Origin: Hyphomicrobiales bacterium
GTDB taxonomy: Bacteria > Pseudomonadota > Alphaproteobacteria > Rhizobiales > Beijerinckiaceae
Length of the DNA: 64,000 bases
Direction: 5' to 3'
Assembly (NCBI GenBank): GCA_900473415.1
Contig: UCLR01000017.1
Location: forward strand, 91,796-155,795
The first letter of the stretch is position 1. Each line of letters starts with the position of its first letter. Below are positions 46,551 through 55,630 of the stretch, piece by piece. The notes below the pieces were generated by a model. The model was not told the origin of the DNA. It was given only the letters and a program-made list of their open reading frames with translations, and made no database searches. The translations under genes were made by a program, and so were the position numbers.

Positions 46551-46627
46551 CCCGTCGTCGGTTTGACTTCCATCCCGTATCGGCTTTCCTGCCGGCACGA
46601 CCCGTCCGGTGAGCGAGATTCGCGCCC

Positions 46628-47617
46628 ATGCTGATGATCCACGGCAGCTGCCCCGTTTCGGGCGACAAGCTCCGCCATGTCGCGGCTGAATCGGACGGCT
46701 CCTTTCCGCCGGACGTGCTCTGGATCGATTTGCTGAATCCGACGCCGGAGGAGGACAAGCGGGTCGAGCAGCACCTCGGCATCTCGATCCCGACGCGGGA
46801 GGAGATGCACGATCTCGAACCCTCCGAGATCATCTATACCGAGAACAATGCGCGCTATATGACCGCGCGCATCATCTGCCAGTCCGACACCATCGTTCCG
46901 GTTCTGGCCGACGTCACCTTCATTCTCACGGACAAGGCGCTGGTGACGGTGCGCTATGACGAGCCCGGCGCCTTCAGCATCTTTCTCAACCGCGTCACCA
47001 AGCCCGGCGGCTGCGGCCAGCAACCGGAAGCGGTGCTCGACGGGCTGATCGAGGCGATCGTCGATCGCGCCGCCGAGGTGCTGCGCGGCGTCGGCGACAA
47101 GATCGACGTCGCCTCGCGCCGCGTCTTCGCCGGGCGCGGCCAGGACGTCGAGCGCGGTGGCGTCTATCAGGTCGTCATCCAGAAGATCGGCCAGTACGAG
47201 CACATCATCTCGAATGTCCGCGAGAGCATGGTCTCGGTCGAGCGCGTGCTGCTCTTCCTCTCGGCCAACTATACAAGGCCGAAGAAGGCCCAGAGCGGGT
47301 TCGCTCCGGATTGGCGATCGGCTGTGCGCGACGTGCAGGCCATCGAGGAGCACGCGGCGTTCCTCTCGAACAAGCTGCAATTCATGATGGACGCGACGCT
47401 CGGCCTCGTCTCGATCGAGCAGAACAAGATCATCAAGCTCTTCTCGGTCGTTTCGGTCGCGCTGATGCCGCCGACGCTGATCGCCTCGATCTACGGCATG
47501 AACTTCAAGACCATGCCGGAGCTCGACTGGTTTTGGGGCTATCCCATGGCGATCGGGCTGATGATCCTCTTCGCCGTGCTGCCCTATCTTTTCTTCCGCT
47601 GGAAGCGCTGGCTGTGA
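46628..47617 (+). CDS. corA: CorA-family magnesium/cobalt transporter
   Basis: 329 residues of the CorA pentameric channel family, which moves Mg2+ (and Co2+ or Ni2+) across the inner membrane. A long cytoplasmic alpha/beta and helical region comes first, then two C-terminal helices, about 270-290 and 302-325. The selectivity motif is YGMNFKTMPEL between them, and the basic end is FFRWKRWL. It is convergent with a second CorA-type gene only 43 bases away. Confidence 0.92.
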   Translation: MLMIHGSCPVSGDKLRHVAAESDGSFPPDVLWIDLLNPTPEEDKRVEQHLGISIPTREEMHDLEPSEIIYTENNARYMTARIICQSDTIVPVLADVTFILTDKALVTVRYDEPGAFSIFLNRVTKPGGCGQQPEAVLDGLIEAIVDRAAEVLRGVGDKIDVASRRVFAGRGQDVERGGVYQVVIQKIGQYEHIISNVRESMVSVERVLLFLSANYTRPKKAQSGFAPDWRSAVRDVQAIEEHAAFLSNKLQFMMDATLGLVSIEQNKIIKLFSVVSVALMPPTLIASIYGMNFKTMPELDWFWGYPMAIGLMILFAVLPYLFFRWKRWL

Positions 47618-47660
47618 GGCCGAGCGGCGGGCGCTGCGGGGAGAGCCGCCCTGGGGCGCG

Positions 47661-48719
47661 CTACAGCCAGCCGTTCCGCTTGAAGCGCCAGTACAGCACG
47701 GAGCAGCAGGCGACGATCACGGCCAGAACGCCGTAATAGCCGTAATGCAGCTCCAGTTCCGGCATGTTCTTGAAATTCATGCCGTAGATTCCGGCCACCG
47801 CGGTCGGCACGGCCAGGATGGCCGCCCAGGAAGCGAGGCGCTTGGTGATCGCGTTCTCCTGGCTCTGGCCAACCAGCAGGCTCGCCTCGAAGGCGAAAGC
47901 CAGCACCTCGCGCAGGCTGTCGATCTTCTCCTGCACGGTGCGGACATGGTCGGTCACGTCGCGGAACATTGGGGCGAGGGTCGGCTGAATCTGCGGCACG
48001 GTGCCATTGGTCAGCCGTTGGCAGACATCGACCAGCGGCGCGATGGCATTGCGCAGGCGCAGGAGGTCGCGCCGCAGCATGTAGAGCCGCTCGATGTCGG
48101 AGCGCGCCATCGGCTTGGCGAGAACCCTGTCCTCAATCTGCTCGACCTCGTCATGGAGCGCTTCGAGCACCGGCATGTAGTTGTCGACGATGAAATCGAG
48201 GATCGCATAGAGGATGAAGTCCTCGCCCTTCGCCAGCGAGGTCGGGCAGGTCTCCCAGTGTTGCCGGACCGAGGTGTACGAAGTCGAGGCGCCGTGCCGC
48301 ACGCTGACGATGTAGCCCCGGCCGAGGAAGATATGCGTTTCGCCGAAGGTGATGCGCCCGTCGATCAGTTGCGCGGTACGTGCCACCACGAACAGCGCGT
48401 CGCCGTACTGCTCGAGCTTCGGTCGCTGATGGGCGTTGGTCGCATCCTCGACCGCCAACGGGTGCAGGTTGAATTGCCGCTGCACGCAGTGGAGCAGTGC
48501 GGGCTCCGGCTCCAGCAGCCCGATCCAGACGACATGGCCGTCCTTTCGCGCCCAATCGCCGGCATCCTCCACCGGAACATCGGCGACGCGCACACCATGG
48601 GCGTAGACGCTCGATGCGACGACGCCGGCAGCATGGATGGGGCCCTGTTCTGCATTGGGTTCGCTAGGGGGCGGCTTCGGCGCCGCCGGGGTGGCGAACC
48701 TGACGTTCGAGACTGCCAT
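47661..48719 (-). CDS. CorA-family divalent metal transporter (second copy)
   Basis: 352 residues of the same family. An N-terminal cytoplasmic domain (DGHVVWIGLLEPEPALL near 59) is followed by long helices and two membrane helices near the end. The pore motif is YGMNFKNMPELELHYG, and the C-terminus is YWRFKRNGWL. The N-terminus has about 40 extra Pro/Ala-rich residues. GAGGTG precedes the ATG. It differs clearly from the facing corA, so it is an old paralogue, perhaps with different ion preference or regulation. Confidence 0.9.
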   Translation of the reverse strand: MAVSNVRFATPAAPKPPPSEPNAEQGPIHAAGVVASSVYAHGVRVADVPVEDAGDWARKDGHVVWIGLLEPEPALLHCVQRQFNLHPLAVEDATNAHQRPKLEQYGDALFVVARTAQLIDGRITFGETHIFLGRGYIVSVRHGASTSYTSVRQHWETCPTSLAKGEDFILYAILDFIVDNYMPVLEALHDEVEQIEDRVLAKPMARSDIERLYMLRRDLLRLRNAIAPLVDVCQRLTNGTVPQIQPTLAPMFRDVTDHVRTVQEKIDSLREVLAFAFEASLLVGQSQENAITKRLASWAAILAVPTAVAGIYGMNFKNMPELELHYGYYGVLAVIVACCSVLYWRFKRNGWL

Positions 48720-48827
48720 GCGATCACCTCATCGATCGCGGATCAGTCAAGGCAGGCTAGAACTGTTTGACGCCTGTGGAAATCACTTTCGCGGCAAACG
48801 ACCACGCGAAGCCGAGAAGTCCGGCCT

Positions 48828-49874
48828 CTACCCCAGCACCTTGGCCACGACCTGCTTCAGCGCCGTCTCGTCGCGCTCCAGCCAGCCCGGAACCGGCAAA
48901 TCCTTCGAGCGCAGGAACTCCGGATTGAACAGCTTCGACTGATAGCGCGTGCCGTAATCGGCGAGGATGGTCACGATGGTGTGGCCGGGGCCCATCTGCT
49001 TCGCCAGCCGGATCGCGCCGGCGACATTGATGCCCGACGAGCCGCCGAGGCAGAGGCCCTCATGCTCCAGCAGGTCGAAGACGATCTGCACGGCTTCCGC
49101 ATCGGGGATCTGGAAGGAGGCGTCGACCGGCGCGCCTTCCAGATTGGCGGTGATACGGCCCTGGCCGATGCCCTCGGTGATCGACGAACCTTCGGCCTTG
49201 AGAACGCCGGTGGTGTAGAATGAATGCAGCGCCGCGCCGAGTGGATCGGCGAGGCCGATCGTCACCTTGGGGTTGCGCGCCTTCAGCGCCATGCCAACGC
49301 CGGCGAGCGTACCGCCCGAGCCGACGGCGCAGATGAAGCCGTCGACCTTGCCGGCCGTCTGGTCCCAAATCTCCGGTCCGGTGGTATCGATATGACCCTG
49401 GCGGTTCGCGACATTGTCGAACTGGTTCGCCCAGATCGCGCCGTTCGGCTCGGTTTGCGCCAAGGCCTCGGCGAGCCGTCCGGAGACCTTCACATAGTTG
49501 TTCGGGTTGGCGTAGGGCGCGGCCGGAACCTCGACCAGCGTCGCCCCCGCGAGCCGAAGCATGTCCTTCTTTTCCTGGCTCTGCGTCTCGGGGATGACGA
49601 TCACCGAGCGATAGCCCAAAGCATTGCCGACGAGCGCGATGCCGATGCCGGTATTGCCCGCCGTGCCCTCGACGATGACGCCGCCGGGCTTGAGCAGCCC
49701 CTTCGCCTCGGCGTCGCGGATGATGGCGAGCGCCGCGCGGTCCTTCACCGATTGGCCGGGATTCATGAACTCGGCCTTGCCGAGAATGGCGCAGCCCGTT
49801 TCCTGCGAGGCGCGCCGGAGCTTGATGAGCGGGGTGTTGCCGATGGCTTCGATGACGCCGTCGCGGATAGTCAT
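48828..49874 (-). CDS. cysK: Cysteine synthase A (O-acetylserine sulfhydrylase)
   Basis: 348 residues, a PLP enzyme that makes cysteine from O-acetylserine and sulfide. The PLP lysine is Lys44 in NPGQSVKDRAAL. The substrate loop is GTAGNTGIG (Ala where most have Ser), and the phosphate loop is GSGGTLAG near 177. The C-terminal region is longer than classical CysK (about 310), as in the alphaproteobacterial subgroup. ATG 49874 is chosen; TTG at 49889 would add 5 residues. Cystathionine beta-synthase-like activity is an alternative. Confidence 0.87.
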   Translation of the reverse strand: MTIRDGVIEAIGNTPLIKLRRASQETGCAILGKAEFMNPGQSVKDRAALAIIRDAEAKGLLKPGGVIVEGTAGNTGIGIALVGNALGYRSVIVIPETQSQEKKDMLRLAGATLVEVPAAPYANPNNYVKVSGRLAEALAQTEPNGAIWANQFDNVANRQGHIDTTGPEIWDQTAGKVDGFICAVGSGGTLAGVGMALKARNPKVTIGLADPLGAALHSFYTTGVLKAEGSSITEGIGQGRITANLEGAPVDASFQIPDAEAVQIVFDLLEHEGLCLGGSSGINVAGAIRLAKQMGPGHTIVTILADYGTRYQSKLFNPEFLRSKDLPVPGWLERDETALKQVVAKVLG

Positions 49875-49963
49875 GTCGGAATTTCCCAATTCGTCTCCGA
49901 CCTGATAGGCGAAAGCCCTCTCGAGGTCATCAGCAAGCGCGCATTGCGCCCGAAGTTGGAAGA

Positions 49964-51253
49964 ATGTCCGCGGTCAGGTCAGACACAGGCAAAGAACCGT
50001 CTCCCAGGCTCGCCATGAACGAGACGCTCGTTCTCGCACGACTGGGCCAGCGCGGCGACGGCATCGCCGAAACACCGGCCGGTCAGGTCTTCGTTCCCTA
50101 TGCGCTGCCGGGCGAGACCGTGCGCGCCGTCGTCGATGGCGATCGGGGGCAGCTCGTCGAGATCATCTCCGCGGCCGAGTCGCGCATCGCCGCGATCTGC
50201 CCGCTCTTCACCCGCTGCGGCGGCTGTGCGGCCCAGCACATGGCGCCCGGTCTCTATCGCGAATGGAAGCGCCAGCAGGTCGTGACCGCGCTGAGCCGGG
50301 CGGGGATCGCGGCGCCGGTCGGCGATCTCGTCGATGCCCATGGCGCGGGTCGCCGTCGCGTCACCTTCCATGCCCGCCGGCAGGGCGAGGCGATGGTCGT
50401 CGGCTTCATGGCGGCCCGCAGCCATGAACTGATCGCGGTCGAAGCCTGCCCGGTGCTGGCGCCCGGTCTCGCCCGCGCCCCCTCCGTCGCGCAGATGCTG
50501 GCGAACCGGCTCGGCGGCGCGAGCAAGCCGCTCGACATCCAGGTCACGGCTTCCGAAGCCGGGCTCGATGTCGACGTGCGCGGCCACGGCCCGGTTGCCG
50601 GCAAGCTCAGGCTCATCCTGACCGAGCTGGCGGAACGGCTCGATCTCGCGCGGCTCTCGATTCATGGCGACGTCATTGTCGAGCGCCGGCCGCCGCTGCA
50701 GCGCATGGGCAAGGCGCTGGTCGCGCCGGCGCCCGGCGGCTTCCTCCAGGCGACGGCGGCAGGCGAGGAGGCGCTGGCCGGCTTGGTCATGGACGCTCTG
50801 CCGAAGGGCAAGCGCGTCGCCGATCTTTTCGCCGGCTGCGGCCCCTTCAGCTTCCGCCTTGCCGAGCGCATGCAGGTCACTGCCGTCGAGAGCGAAGCGG
50901 CCGCGATGCTGGCGCTGACCAAGGGAGCCGGTGCGACGCAGGGGCTCAAGCCCATCGCGACCGAGACGCGCGACCTCTTCCGCCGCCCCCTGCTGGAGCA
51001 TGAGCTGAACGGCTTCGACGTGGTGGTGCTGGATCCGCCGCGCGCCGGCGCGGAGGCTCAGGCGAAGCGACTGGCGGCCTCGAAGGTCAAGGACGTGATC
51101 TATGTCTCCTGCGACGCCGGCAGCTTTGCGCGCGACGCTGCGACGCTGGCTGCGGGCGGATATGCGCTGGAGGCCGTGACGCCGGTCGATCAGTTCCGCT
51201 ATTCCGCCCATGTCGAGCTTGTCGGCGTGTTTCGGCGCGGGCGTAAGGGCTGA
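49964..51253 (+). CDS. 23S rRNA (uracil-C5)-methyltransferase, RlmD/TrmA family
   Basis: 429 residues. SAM-dependent m5U methyltransferase with an Fe-S cluster bound by Cys79, Cys85, Cys88 (CPLFTRCGGC) and Cys162 (EACPVL). The SAM motif is DLFAGCGPFSF near 288, followed by LDPPRAGAEAQ and the catalytic Cys383 in YVSCDAGSFARD. RlmC and RlmD cannot be told apart here. GGAAGA precedes the ATG at 49964; ATG 50015 would drop 17 residues before the TRAM-like start. An FAD oxidase gene follows after 14 bases. Confidence 0.87.
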   Translation: MSAVRSDTGKEPSPRLAMNETLVLARLGQRGDGIAETPAGQVFVPYALPGETVRAVVDGDRGQLVEIISAAESRIAAICPLFTRCGGCAAQHMAPGLYREWKRQQVVTALSRAGIAAPVGDLVDAHGAGRRRVTFHARRQGEAMVVGFMAARSHELIAVEACPVLAPGLARAPSVAQMLANRLGGASKPLDIQVTASEAGLDVDVRGHGPVAGKLRLILTELAERLDLARLSIHGDVIVERRPPLQRMGKALVAPAPGGFLQATAAGEEALAGLVMDALPKGKRVADLFAGCGPFSFRLAERMQVTAVESEAAAMLALTKGAGATQGLKPIATETRDLFRRPLLEHELNGFDVVVLDPPRAGAEAQAKRLAASKVKDVIYVSCDAGSFARDAATLAAGGYALEAVTPVDQFRYSAHVELVGVFRRGRKG

Positions 51254-51267
51254 GGACGAGGTTCAGG

Positions 51268-52680
51268 ATGAGCGCAATTCTCGATCGCATGGCCGGCATC
51301 ATCGGCACGAAGAACATCGTCACCGATGCCGACGCGATGGTGCCCTATCTCAAGGAATGGCGCGATCTCTTCCGCGGCAAGGCGCAGGGCGTCGTCCGCC
51401 CCGGTTCGACCGCCGAGGTCGCGGAACTGGTGAAGCTCGCGGCCGAAACCGGCGCGACGCTGGTGCCACAGGGCGGCAATACCGGTCTCGTCGGCGGCCA
51501 GATTCCGATTGCCGAAGGCCGGGAAATCATCCTCTCGCTGCAGCGGCTCGACAAGGTCCGCGCTGTCGATACGCAGGGCGACACGATGATCGTCGAGGCC
51601 GGCGTCACGCTGAAGCGGGCGCAGGATGCGGCGGAGGCTGCCGGGCGGCTCTTCCCGCTCTCGCTGGCGTCCGAAGGCTCCTGCACGATCGGCGGCAATC
51701 TCTCGACCAATGCCGGCGGCACCGCCGTGCTCGCCTATGGCAATGCCCGCGAGCTCTGCATGGGGCTGGAAGTCGTGCTGCCGGACGGGCGCATCTGGAA
51801 CGGGCTGCGGCAGCTGCGCAAGGACAACACCGGTTACGATCTGAAGAACCTCTTCATCGGCGCTGAAGGCACGCTCGGCATCATCACCGCGGCCGTGCTC
51901 AAGCTCTTCCCGCTGCCGGCCGCACGTGCCACGGCCTTCCTTGCCGTGCCGGACCCGGCCGCGGCGCTCGAGCTGCTCAATGCCGCCAAGGCGGGTGCCG
52001 GCGGCACGCTCACCACCTTCGAGCTGATGCCACGCATGGGGCTCGACTTCGTGCTGCGCCACGCCGCCGGCGCGCGTGATCCGCTCTCGGAAAGCTCGCC
52101 CTGGTACGTGCTGATGGAGGTCTCCGCCCAGTCGCCCGCCGGGCTCGACGAGGCGGTCGAGGCCTTCCTGGGCGAGGCGCTGGAGAAGGGCATCGTCACC
52201 GACGCGGCTCTCGCCGGCTCGCTGACGCAGCGCGCCGATTTCTGGAAGCTGCGCGAGATGATGTCCGAGGTGCAGACCTATGAGGGCGGCTCGATCAAGC
52301 ACGACGTCTCCGTGCCGGTCCATGCCCAGCCGGAATTCCTGAAGCGTGCGATTGCTGTGGTGGAAGCGATGGTGCCGGGCTGCCGGCCGGTGCCCTTCGG
52401 CCATCTCGGCGACGGCAACATCCATTTCAACGTCAGCCAGCCTGTCGGCGCCGACAAGGCCGCCTATCTCGCGGGCTGGAGCGAAATGAACGAGGCGGTC
52501 CACGCCATCGTCACCGAGCTCAAGGGCTCGATCTCGGCCGAGCACGGCATCGGCCGCCTCAAGCGTGACCTCTTGCCGGGTGTGAAGGACCCGGTCGAAC
52601 TCGACCTGATGCGGACGCTGAAGCAGACGCTCGATCCGAAGGGCATTCTCAATCCCGGCGCGATGGTGCCGCAGCGCTGA
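51268..52680 (+). CDS. FAD-linked oxidase, D-2-hydroxyacid (D-2-hydroxyglutarate/lactate) dehydrogenase type
   Basis: 470 residues of the GlcD/DLD/D2HGDH family. The N-terminal FAD-binding (PCMH) domain has GNTGLVGGQIP near 71, SEGSCTIGGNLSTNAGG near 134 and GAEGTLGIITAA near 198. The C-terminal domain has the metal site in PFGHLGDGNIHFNV near 372 and EHGIGRLKRD near 424. It oxidises a D-2-hydroxyacid to a 2-oxo acid and passes electrons to a quinone or flavoprotein. The pattern is closest to D-2-hydroxyglutarate dehydrogenase, but substrate is not certain. It starts 14 bases after the RNA methyltransferase. A REP-like element begins 6 bases past the stop. Confidence 0.87.
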   Translation: MSAILDRMAGIIGTKNIVTDADAMVPYLKEWRDLFRGKAQGVVRPGSTAEVAELVKLAAETGATLVPQGGNTGLVGGQIPIAEGREIILSLQRLDKVRAVDTQGDTMIVEAGVTLKRAQDAAEAAGRLFPLSLASEGSCTIGGNLSTNAGGTAVLAYGNARELCMGLEVVLPDGRIWNGLRQLRKDNTGYDLKNLFIGAEGTLGIITAAVLKLFPLPAARATAFLAVPDPAAALELLNAAKAGAGGTLTTFELMPRMGLDFVLRHAAGARDPLSESSPWYVLMEVSAQSPAGLDEAVEAFLGEALEKGIVTDAALAGSLTQRADFWKLREMMSEVQTYEGGSIKHDVSVPVHAQPEFLKRAIAVVEAMVPGCRPVPFGHLGDGNIHFNVSQPVGADKAAYLAGWSEMNEAVHAIVTELKGSISAEHGIGRLKRDLLPGVKDPVELDLMRTLKQTLDPKGILNPGAMVPQR

Positions 52681-52685
52681 CTGCG

Positions 52686-52780
52686 CGTCATGCTCGGGCT
52701 TGACCCGAGCATCTCGGAAACCGGTGCCTTCTCGTCCTGAGATGCTCGGGTCGTCGCTTCGCGCCGCCCGAGATTGACGC
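52686..52780. repeat. REP/BIME-like element 5
   Basis: Left hairpin GCTCGGG-CTTGA-CCCGAGC; right half is a longer-loop version, GCTCGGG...CCCGAG. The ends are CGTCAT and ATTGACGC. It starts 6 bases after the stop of the FAD oxidase gene and lies upstream of the ABC transporter operon. Confidence 0.75.
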
Positions 52781-52883
52781 GCAGGCCTGCCTAAAAAACT
52801 GGCAGGACGGCTTCCGCGGCTGATTGACCGCCCTTTGACCCCTCTCTAGCCTCTGGGCCACAATCAAAAACGGGGATCGGCAG

Positions 52884-53957
52884 ATGATCGGCGTGGCGCG
52901 CGGTGGCTCGAAGGGTGTGGCATCGAAGGGCAGGGGGATGACGCGTCGCGCGCTGGCTGCGGCTGCCGTCGGCGGCGTTCTCGCGCTGGCTTCGACGCTT
53001 CCCGCCGCGGCGCAGACGCCGCTCAAATTCACGCTCGACTGGGTCTTCCAGGGCCCGACCTCGCCCTTCCTCGTCGCGCTCGACAAGGGCTACTACAAGG
53101 CCGAGGGGCTGGACGTCACGATGGATCCCGGCCAGGGCTCGGCCGGCGCGGTCCAGCGCGTCGCCACCGGCGCCTACGACATCGGCTTCGCCGATGTGAA
53201 CTCGCTGATCGAGTACAACGCCAAGAACGCGGGCAAGGAAATCCTCTGCGTCTTCATGGCCTATGATTTCCCGCCCTTCGGCGTGCATACGCTGAAGAAG
53301 ACCGGCATCGCCAAGCCAGCCGATCTCGCCGGCAAGAAGCTCGGCGCTCCCGTTTTCGACGCCTCCTTCCGCCTCTTCCCGGCCTTCGCCAAGAAGGTCG
53401 GGCTGGACGCGTCGAAGGTTGAGCACGTCAACCTGACGCCGCAGCTGCGCGAGCAGTCGCTGGTGCAGGGCACGGTCGACTTCATCTCCGGCCACTATTT
53501 CTCGTCGGTGCTCGATCTGAAGGCGCGCGGCGTGAAGCAGGAGGACATCGTCTCCTTCAACTTCAGCGACTTCAAGATGGACGTCTACGGCAACGGCATC
53601 ATCATCTCGCCGGCGCTGGCCGCGAAGCCCGAGGCCGTCACCGGCTTCCTGCGCGCCACTGCCAAGGCCTGGCGGGAAGTCGCGGCCAATCCGTCGGTCG
53701 GCATCGCTGCCGCCAGGAAGCGCGACCCGCTGATCGACGAGAAGCTCGAGGCCGAGCGGCTCGACATGTCGCTCAGGATGAACGTGCTGACGCCCTTCGT
53801 GAAGGAGAACGGCATGGGCGATGTCGAACCGGCCCGCTTCGCCCGCTCGGTGAAGGATGTCGCCGAGGCCTTCGGCCTTCCTTCCGCGCCGGAGCCTGAG
53901 AAGGTGTTCACCTCGAAGTTCCTGCCGCCGAAGGCGGAGCGGATGGTGGCTCCTTGA
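52884..53957 (+). CDS. ABC transporter substrate-binding protein, NitT/TauT (NMT1) type
   Basis: 357 residues. The signal peptide ends near residue 44 (LPAAAQTP), so it is periplasmic. The NMT1/SsuA-like domain follows: FTLDWVFQGPTSPFLVALDKG, YYKAEGLDV, ATGAYDIGFADVNSL. It captures a small solute for the ATPase and permease encoded next. The ATG at 52884 has GGGGATC upstream; an ATG at 52938 is also in frame. The ligand may be an aliphatic sulfonate, a pyrimidine thiamine precursor or another compound; sequence alone does not decide. A REP-like element separates it from the ATPase gene. Confidence 0.85.
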   Translation: MIGVARGGSKGVASKGRGMTRRALAAAAVGGVLALASTLPAAAQTPLKFTLDWVFQGPTSPFLVALDKGYYKAEGLDVTMDPGQGSAGAVQRVATGAYDIGFADVNSLIEYNAKNAGKEILCVFMAYDFPPFGVHTLKKTGIAKPADLAGKKLGAPVFDASFRLFPAFAKKVGLDASKVEHVNLTPQLREQSLVQGTVDFISGHYFSSVLDLKARGVKQEDIVSFNFSDFKMDVYGNGIIISPALAAKPEAVTGFLRATAKAWREVAANPSVGIAAARKRDPLIDEKLEAERLDMSLRMNVLTPFVKENGMGDVEPARFARSVKDVAEAFGLPSAPEPEKVFTSKFLPPKAERMVAP

Positions 53958-53965
53958 GCCTTTGC

Positions 53966-54047
53966 CGTCATGGCCGGGCTTGACCCGGCCATCTCTTCGA
54001 GAGAGCTCATCCTTCCCGAGATTCTCGGGGCAAGCCCGAGAATGACG
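53966..54047. repeat. REP/BIME-like element 6 (compensated stem)
   Basis: The left hairpin is GGCCGGG-CTTGA-CCCGGCC. Compared with other copies (GCTCGGG...CCCGAGC), both arms changed in step, so pairing is kept. The right hairpin is TCTCGGG-GCAAG-CCCGAGA. It starts 9 bases after the binding-protein stop and ends 5 bases before the ATPase start, inside what should be one operon. Confidence 0.8.
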
Positions 54048-54052
54048 CCCGG

Positions 54053-54850
54053 ATGCCCGTGACCGAACCATCCCTCGTCGAACTTCGCCAGGTCAGCCTC
54101 GCCTATGGCAGCGGCGCCTCGCGCATGCTGGCGCTGGAGGATGCGACGCTCTCCATCGCCAAGGGGGAGTTCATCGCTGTGGTCGGTCCGTCCGGCTGCG
54201 GGAAGTCCACCCTGATGAAGCTCGTCACCGGGCTCCTGCCGCCGACGGGCGGCGAGGTCCGGGTGCACGGGCAGGTGGTGAAGGGCCCGATCCGCGGCGT
54301 CGGCATGGCCTTCCAGGCGCCGACGCTGATGCCCTGGCGCAGCACGCTCGACAACATCCTGCTGCCGCTGGAGGTGGTCGAGCCGCACAAGCGCCGCTTC
54401 CGCGCCCACAAGGCCGAGTATGTCGCGCGCGTCGAGGCGCTGCTCGCCTCGGTGGGCCTCGGCGGCTTCGGCGCGAAATATCCCTGGCAGCTTTCGGGCG
54501 GCATGCAGCAGCGTTCCAGCCTGTGCCGCGCGCTCGTCCACGAGCCCGAGATCCTGATGCTCGACGAGCCCTTCGGTGCGCTCGACGCTTTCACGCGCGA
54601 GGAGCTCTGGAGCGTGATGCAGAAGCTCTGGATGGAGCGCCGCTTCACCGCCGTGCTCGTCACGCACGACCTGCGCGAGGCGGTCTATCTCGCCGACACC
54701 GTCTATGTGATGAGCCGCCGGCCCGGGAAGATCGTCAAGATCCGCAAGATCGAGCTGCCGCGCCCGCGCACGCTGGAGACGACCTTCCAGGTCGAGTTCG
54801 TCGACATCGTCCACGAGCTGCGCGAGCGTATTCATATGGAGCATGCCTGA
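54053..54850 (+). CDS. ABC transporter ATP-binding protein, NitT/TauT type
   Basis: 265 residues. It has Walker A VGPSGCGKST near residue 44, a Q loop (VGMAFQAPTLMPW) near 83, the signature LSGGMQQRSSLCRAL near 148, Walker B ILMLDEPFGALD near 166 and the switch His in VLVTHDLREA. It powers the transporter with the upstream binding protein and the downstream permease. The REP-like element just before the start may uncouple its expression from the binding-protein gene. Confidence 0.92.
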   Translation: MPVTEPSLVELRQVSLAYGSGASRMLALEDATLSIAKGEFIAVVGPSGCGKSTLMKLVTGLLPPTGGEVRVHGQVVKGPIRGVGMAFQAPTLMPWRSTLDNILLPLEVVEPHKRRFRAHKAEYVARVEALLASVGLGGFGAKYPWQLSGGMQQRSSLCRALVHEPEILMLDEPFGALDAFTREELWSVMQKLWMERRFTAVLVTHDLREAVYLADTVYVMSRRPGKIVKIRKIELPRPRTLETTFQVEFVDIVHELRERIHMEHA

Positions 54851-54852
54851 CC

Positions 54853-55629
54853 ATGAGCGAGACGCAGAAGCGCCTGCTGCTCGTCGCCATGCCCTGGCTC
54901 GCCATGACCGGCTTGCTGCTGCTCTGGGAAGTCGCCTGCATCGTTTTCGACGTGCCGGAGATTCTGGCGCCGCGCCCGACGCGCATCATCGAGACGATGA
55001 TCCAGCGCTGGGACATTCTGCTGCGCTTCTGCCTGGAGACGCTCTGGACCACGATCATCGGCTTCGCGCTGGCGATTGGCTTCGGCCTGCTGCTGGGCCT
55101 GGCCATCGGCGCCTCGCCCTTCGTCTATTCGGGGCTCTACCCTCTGCTGATCGCCTTCAACGCGATTCCCAAGGTGGCGATCGTGCCGATCCTGATGATC
55201 TGGGTCGGTGTCGGCGCCTTGCCTGCGGTCATCACCGCTTTCGTCATCTCCTTCTTCCCGATCGTCGTGAACGTCGCGACGGGGCTTGCCACCATCGAGC
55301 CCGAAATGCGCGACGTGATGCGCTCGCTAGGGGCCAGCCAATGGGAGATCCTGACCAAGGTCGGCGTGCCGCGCGCCATGCCTTATCTCTTCGCCAGCCT
55401 GAAGGTCGCCGTGACGCTCGCCTTCATCGGCTCGGTGCTGTCGGAGACGGTCGGCGGCAATCGCGGCATTGGCTTCCTGATGCTCTCAGCCGGCGCGCGC
55501 AACGACGCGCCGACGACCTTCGCCGGCCTCTTCTCCATCGCGATCATGGGCATCGCGCTCTACGCGCTCTGCGCGCTGGTCGAGCGGCGCATGACCCGCT
55601 GGGCCTTCCGCGCCGAGATCGTCGGCTGA
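54853..55629 (+). CDS. ABC transporter permease, NitT/TauT type
   Basis: 258 residues with six predicted membrane helices. The cytoplasmic EAA loop that contacts the ATPase is EPEMRDVMRSLGASQWEIL near 153. The start lies 2 bases after the ATPase stop, so they are coupled. An in-frame extension to 54523 overlaps the ATPase gene and is not real. It converges with the gamma-glutamyltransferase gene one base after its stop. Confidence 0.9.
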   Translation: MSETQKRLLLVAMPWLAMTGLLLLWEVACIVFDVPEILAPRPTRIIETMIQRWDILLRFCLETLWTTIIGFALAIGFGLLLGLAIGASPFVYSGLYPLLIAFNAIPKVAIVPILMIWVGVGALPAVITAFVISFFPIVVNVATGLATIEPEMRDVMRSLGASQWEILTKVGVPRAMPYLFASLKVAVTLAFIGSVLSETVGGNRGIGFLMLSAGARNDAPTTFAGLFSIAIMGIALYALCALVERRMTRWAFRAEIVG

Positions 55630-55630
55630 G

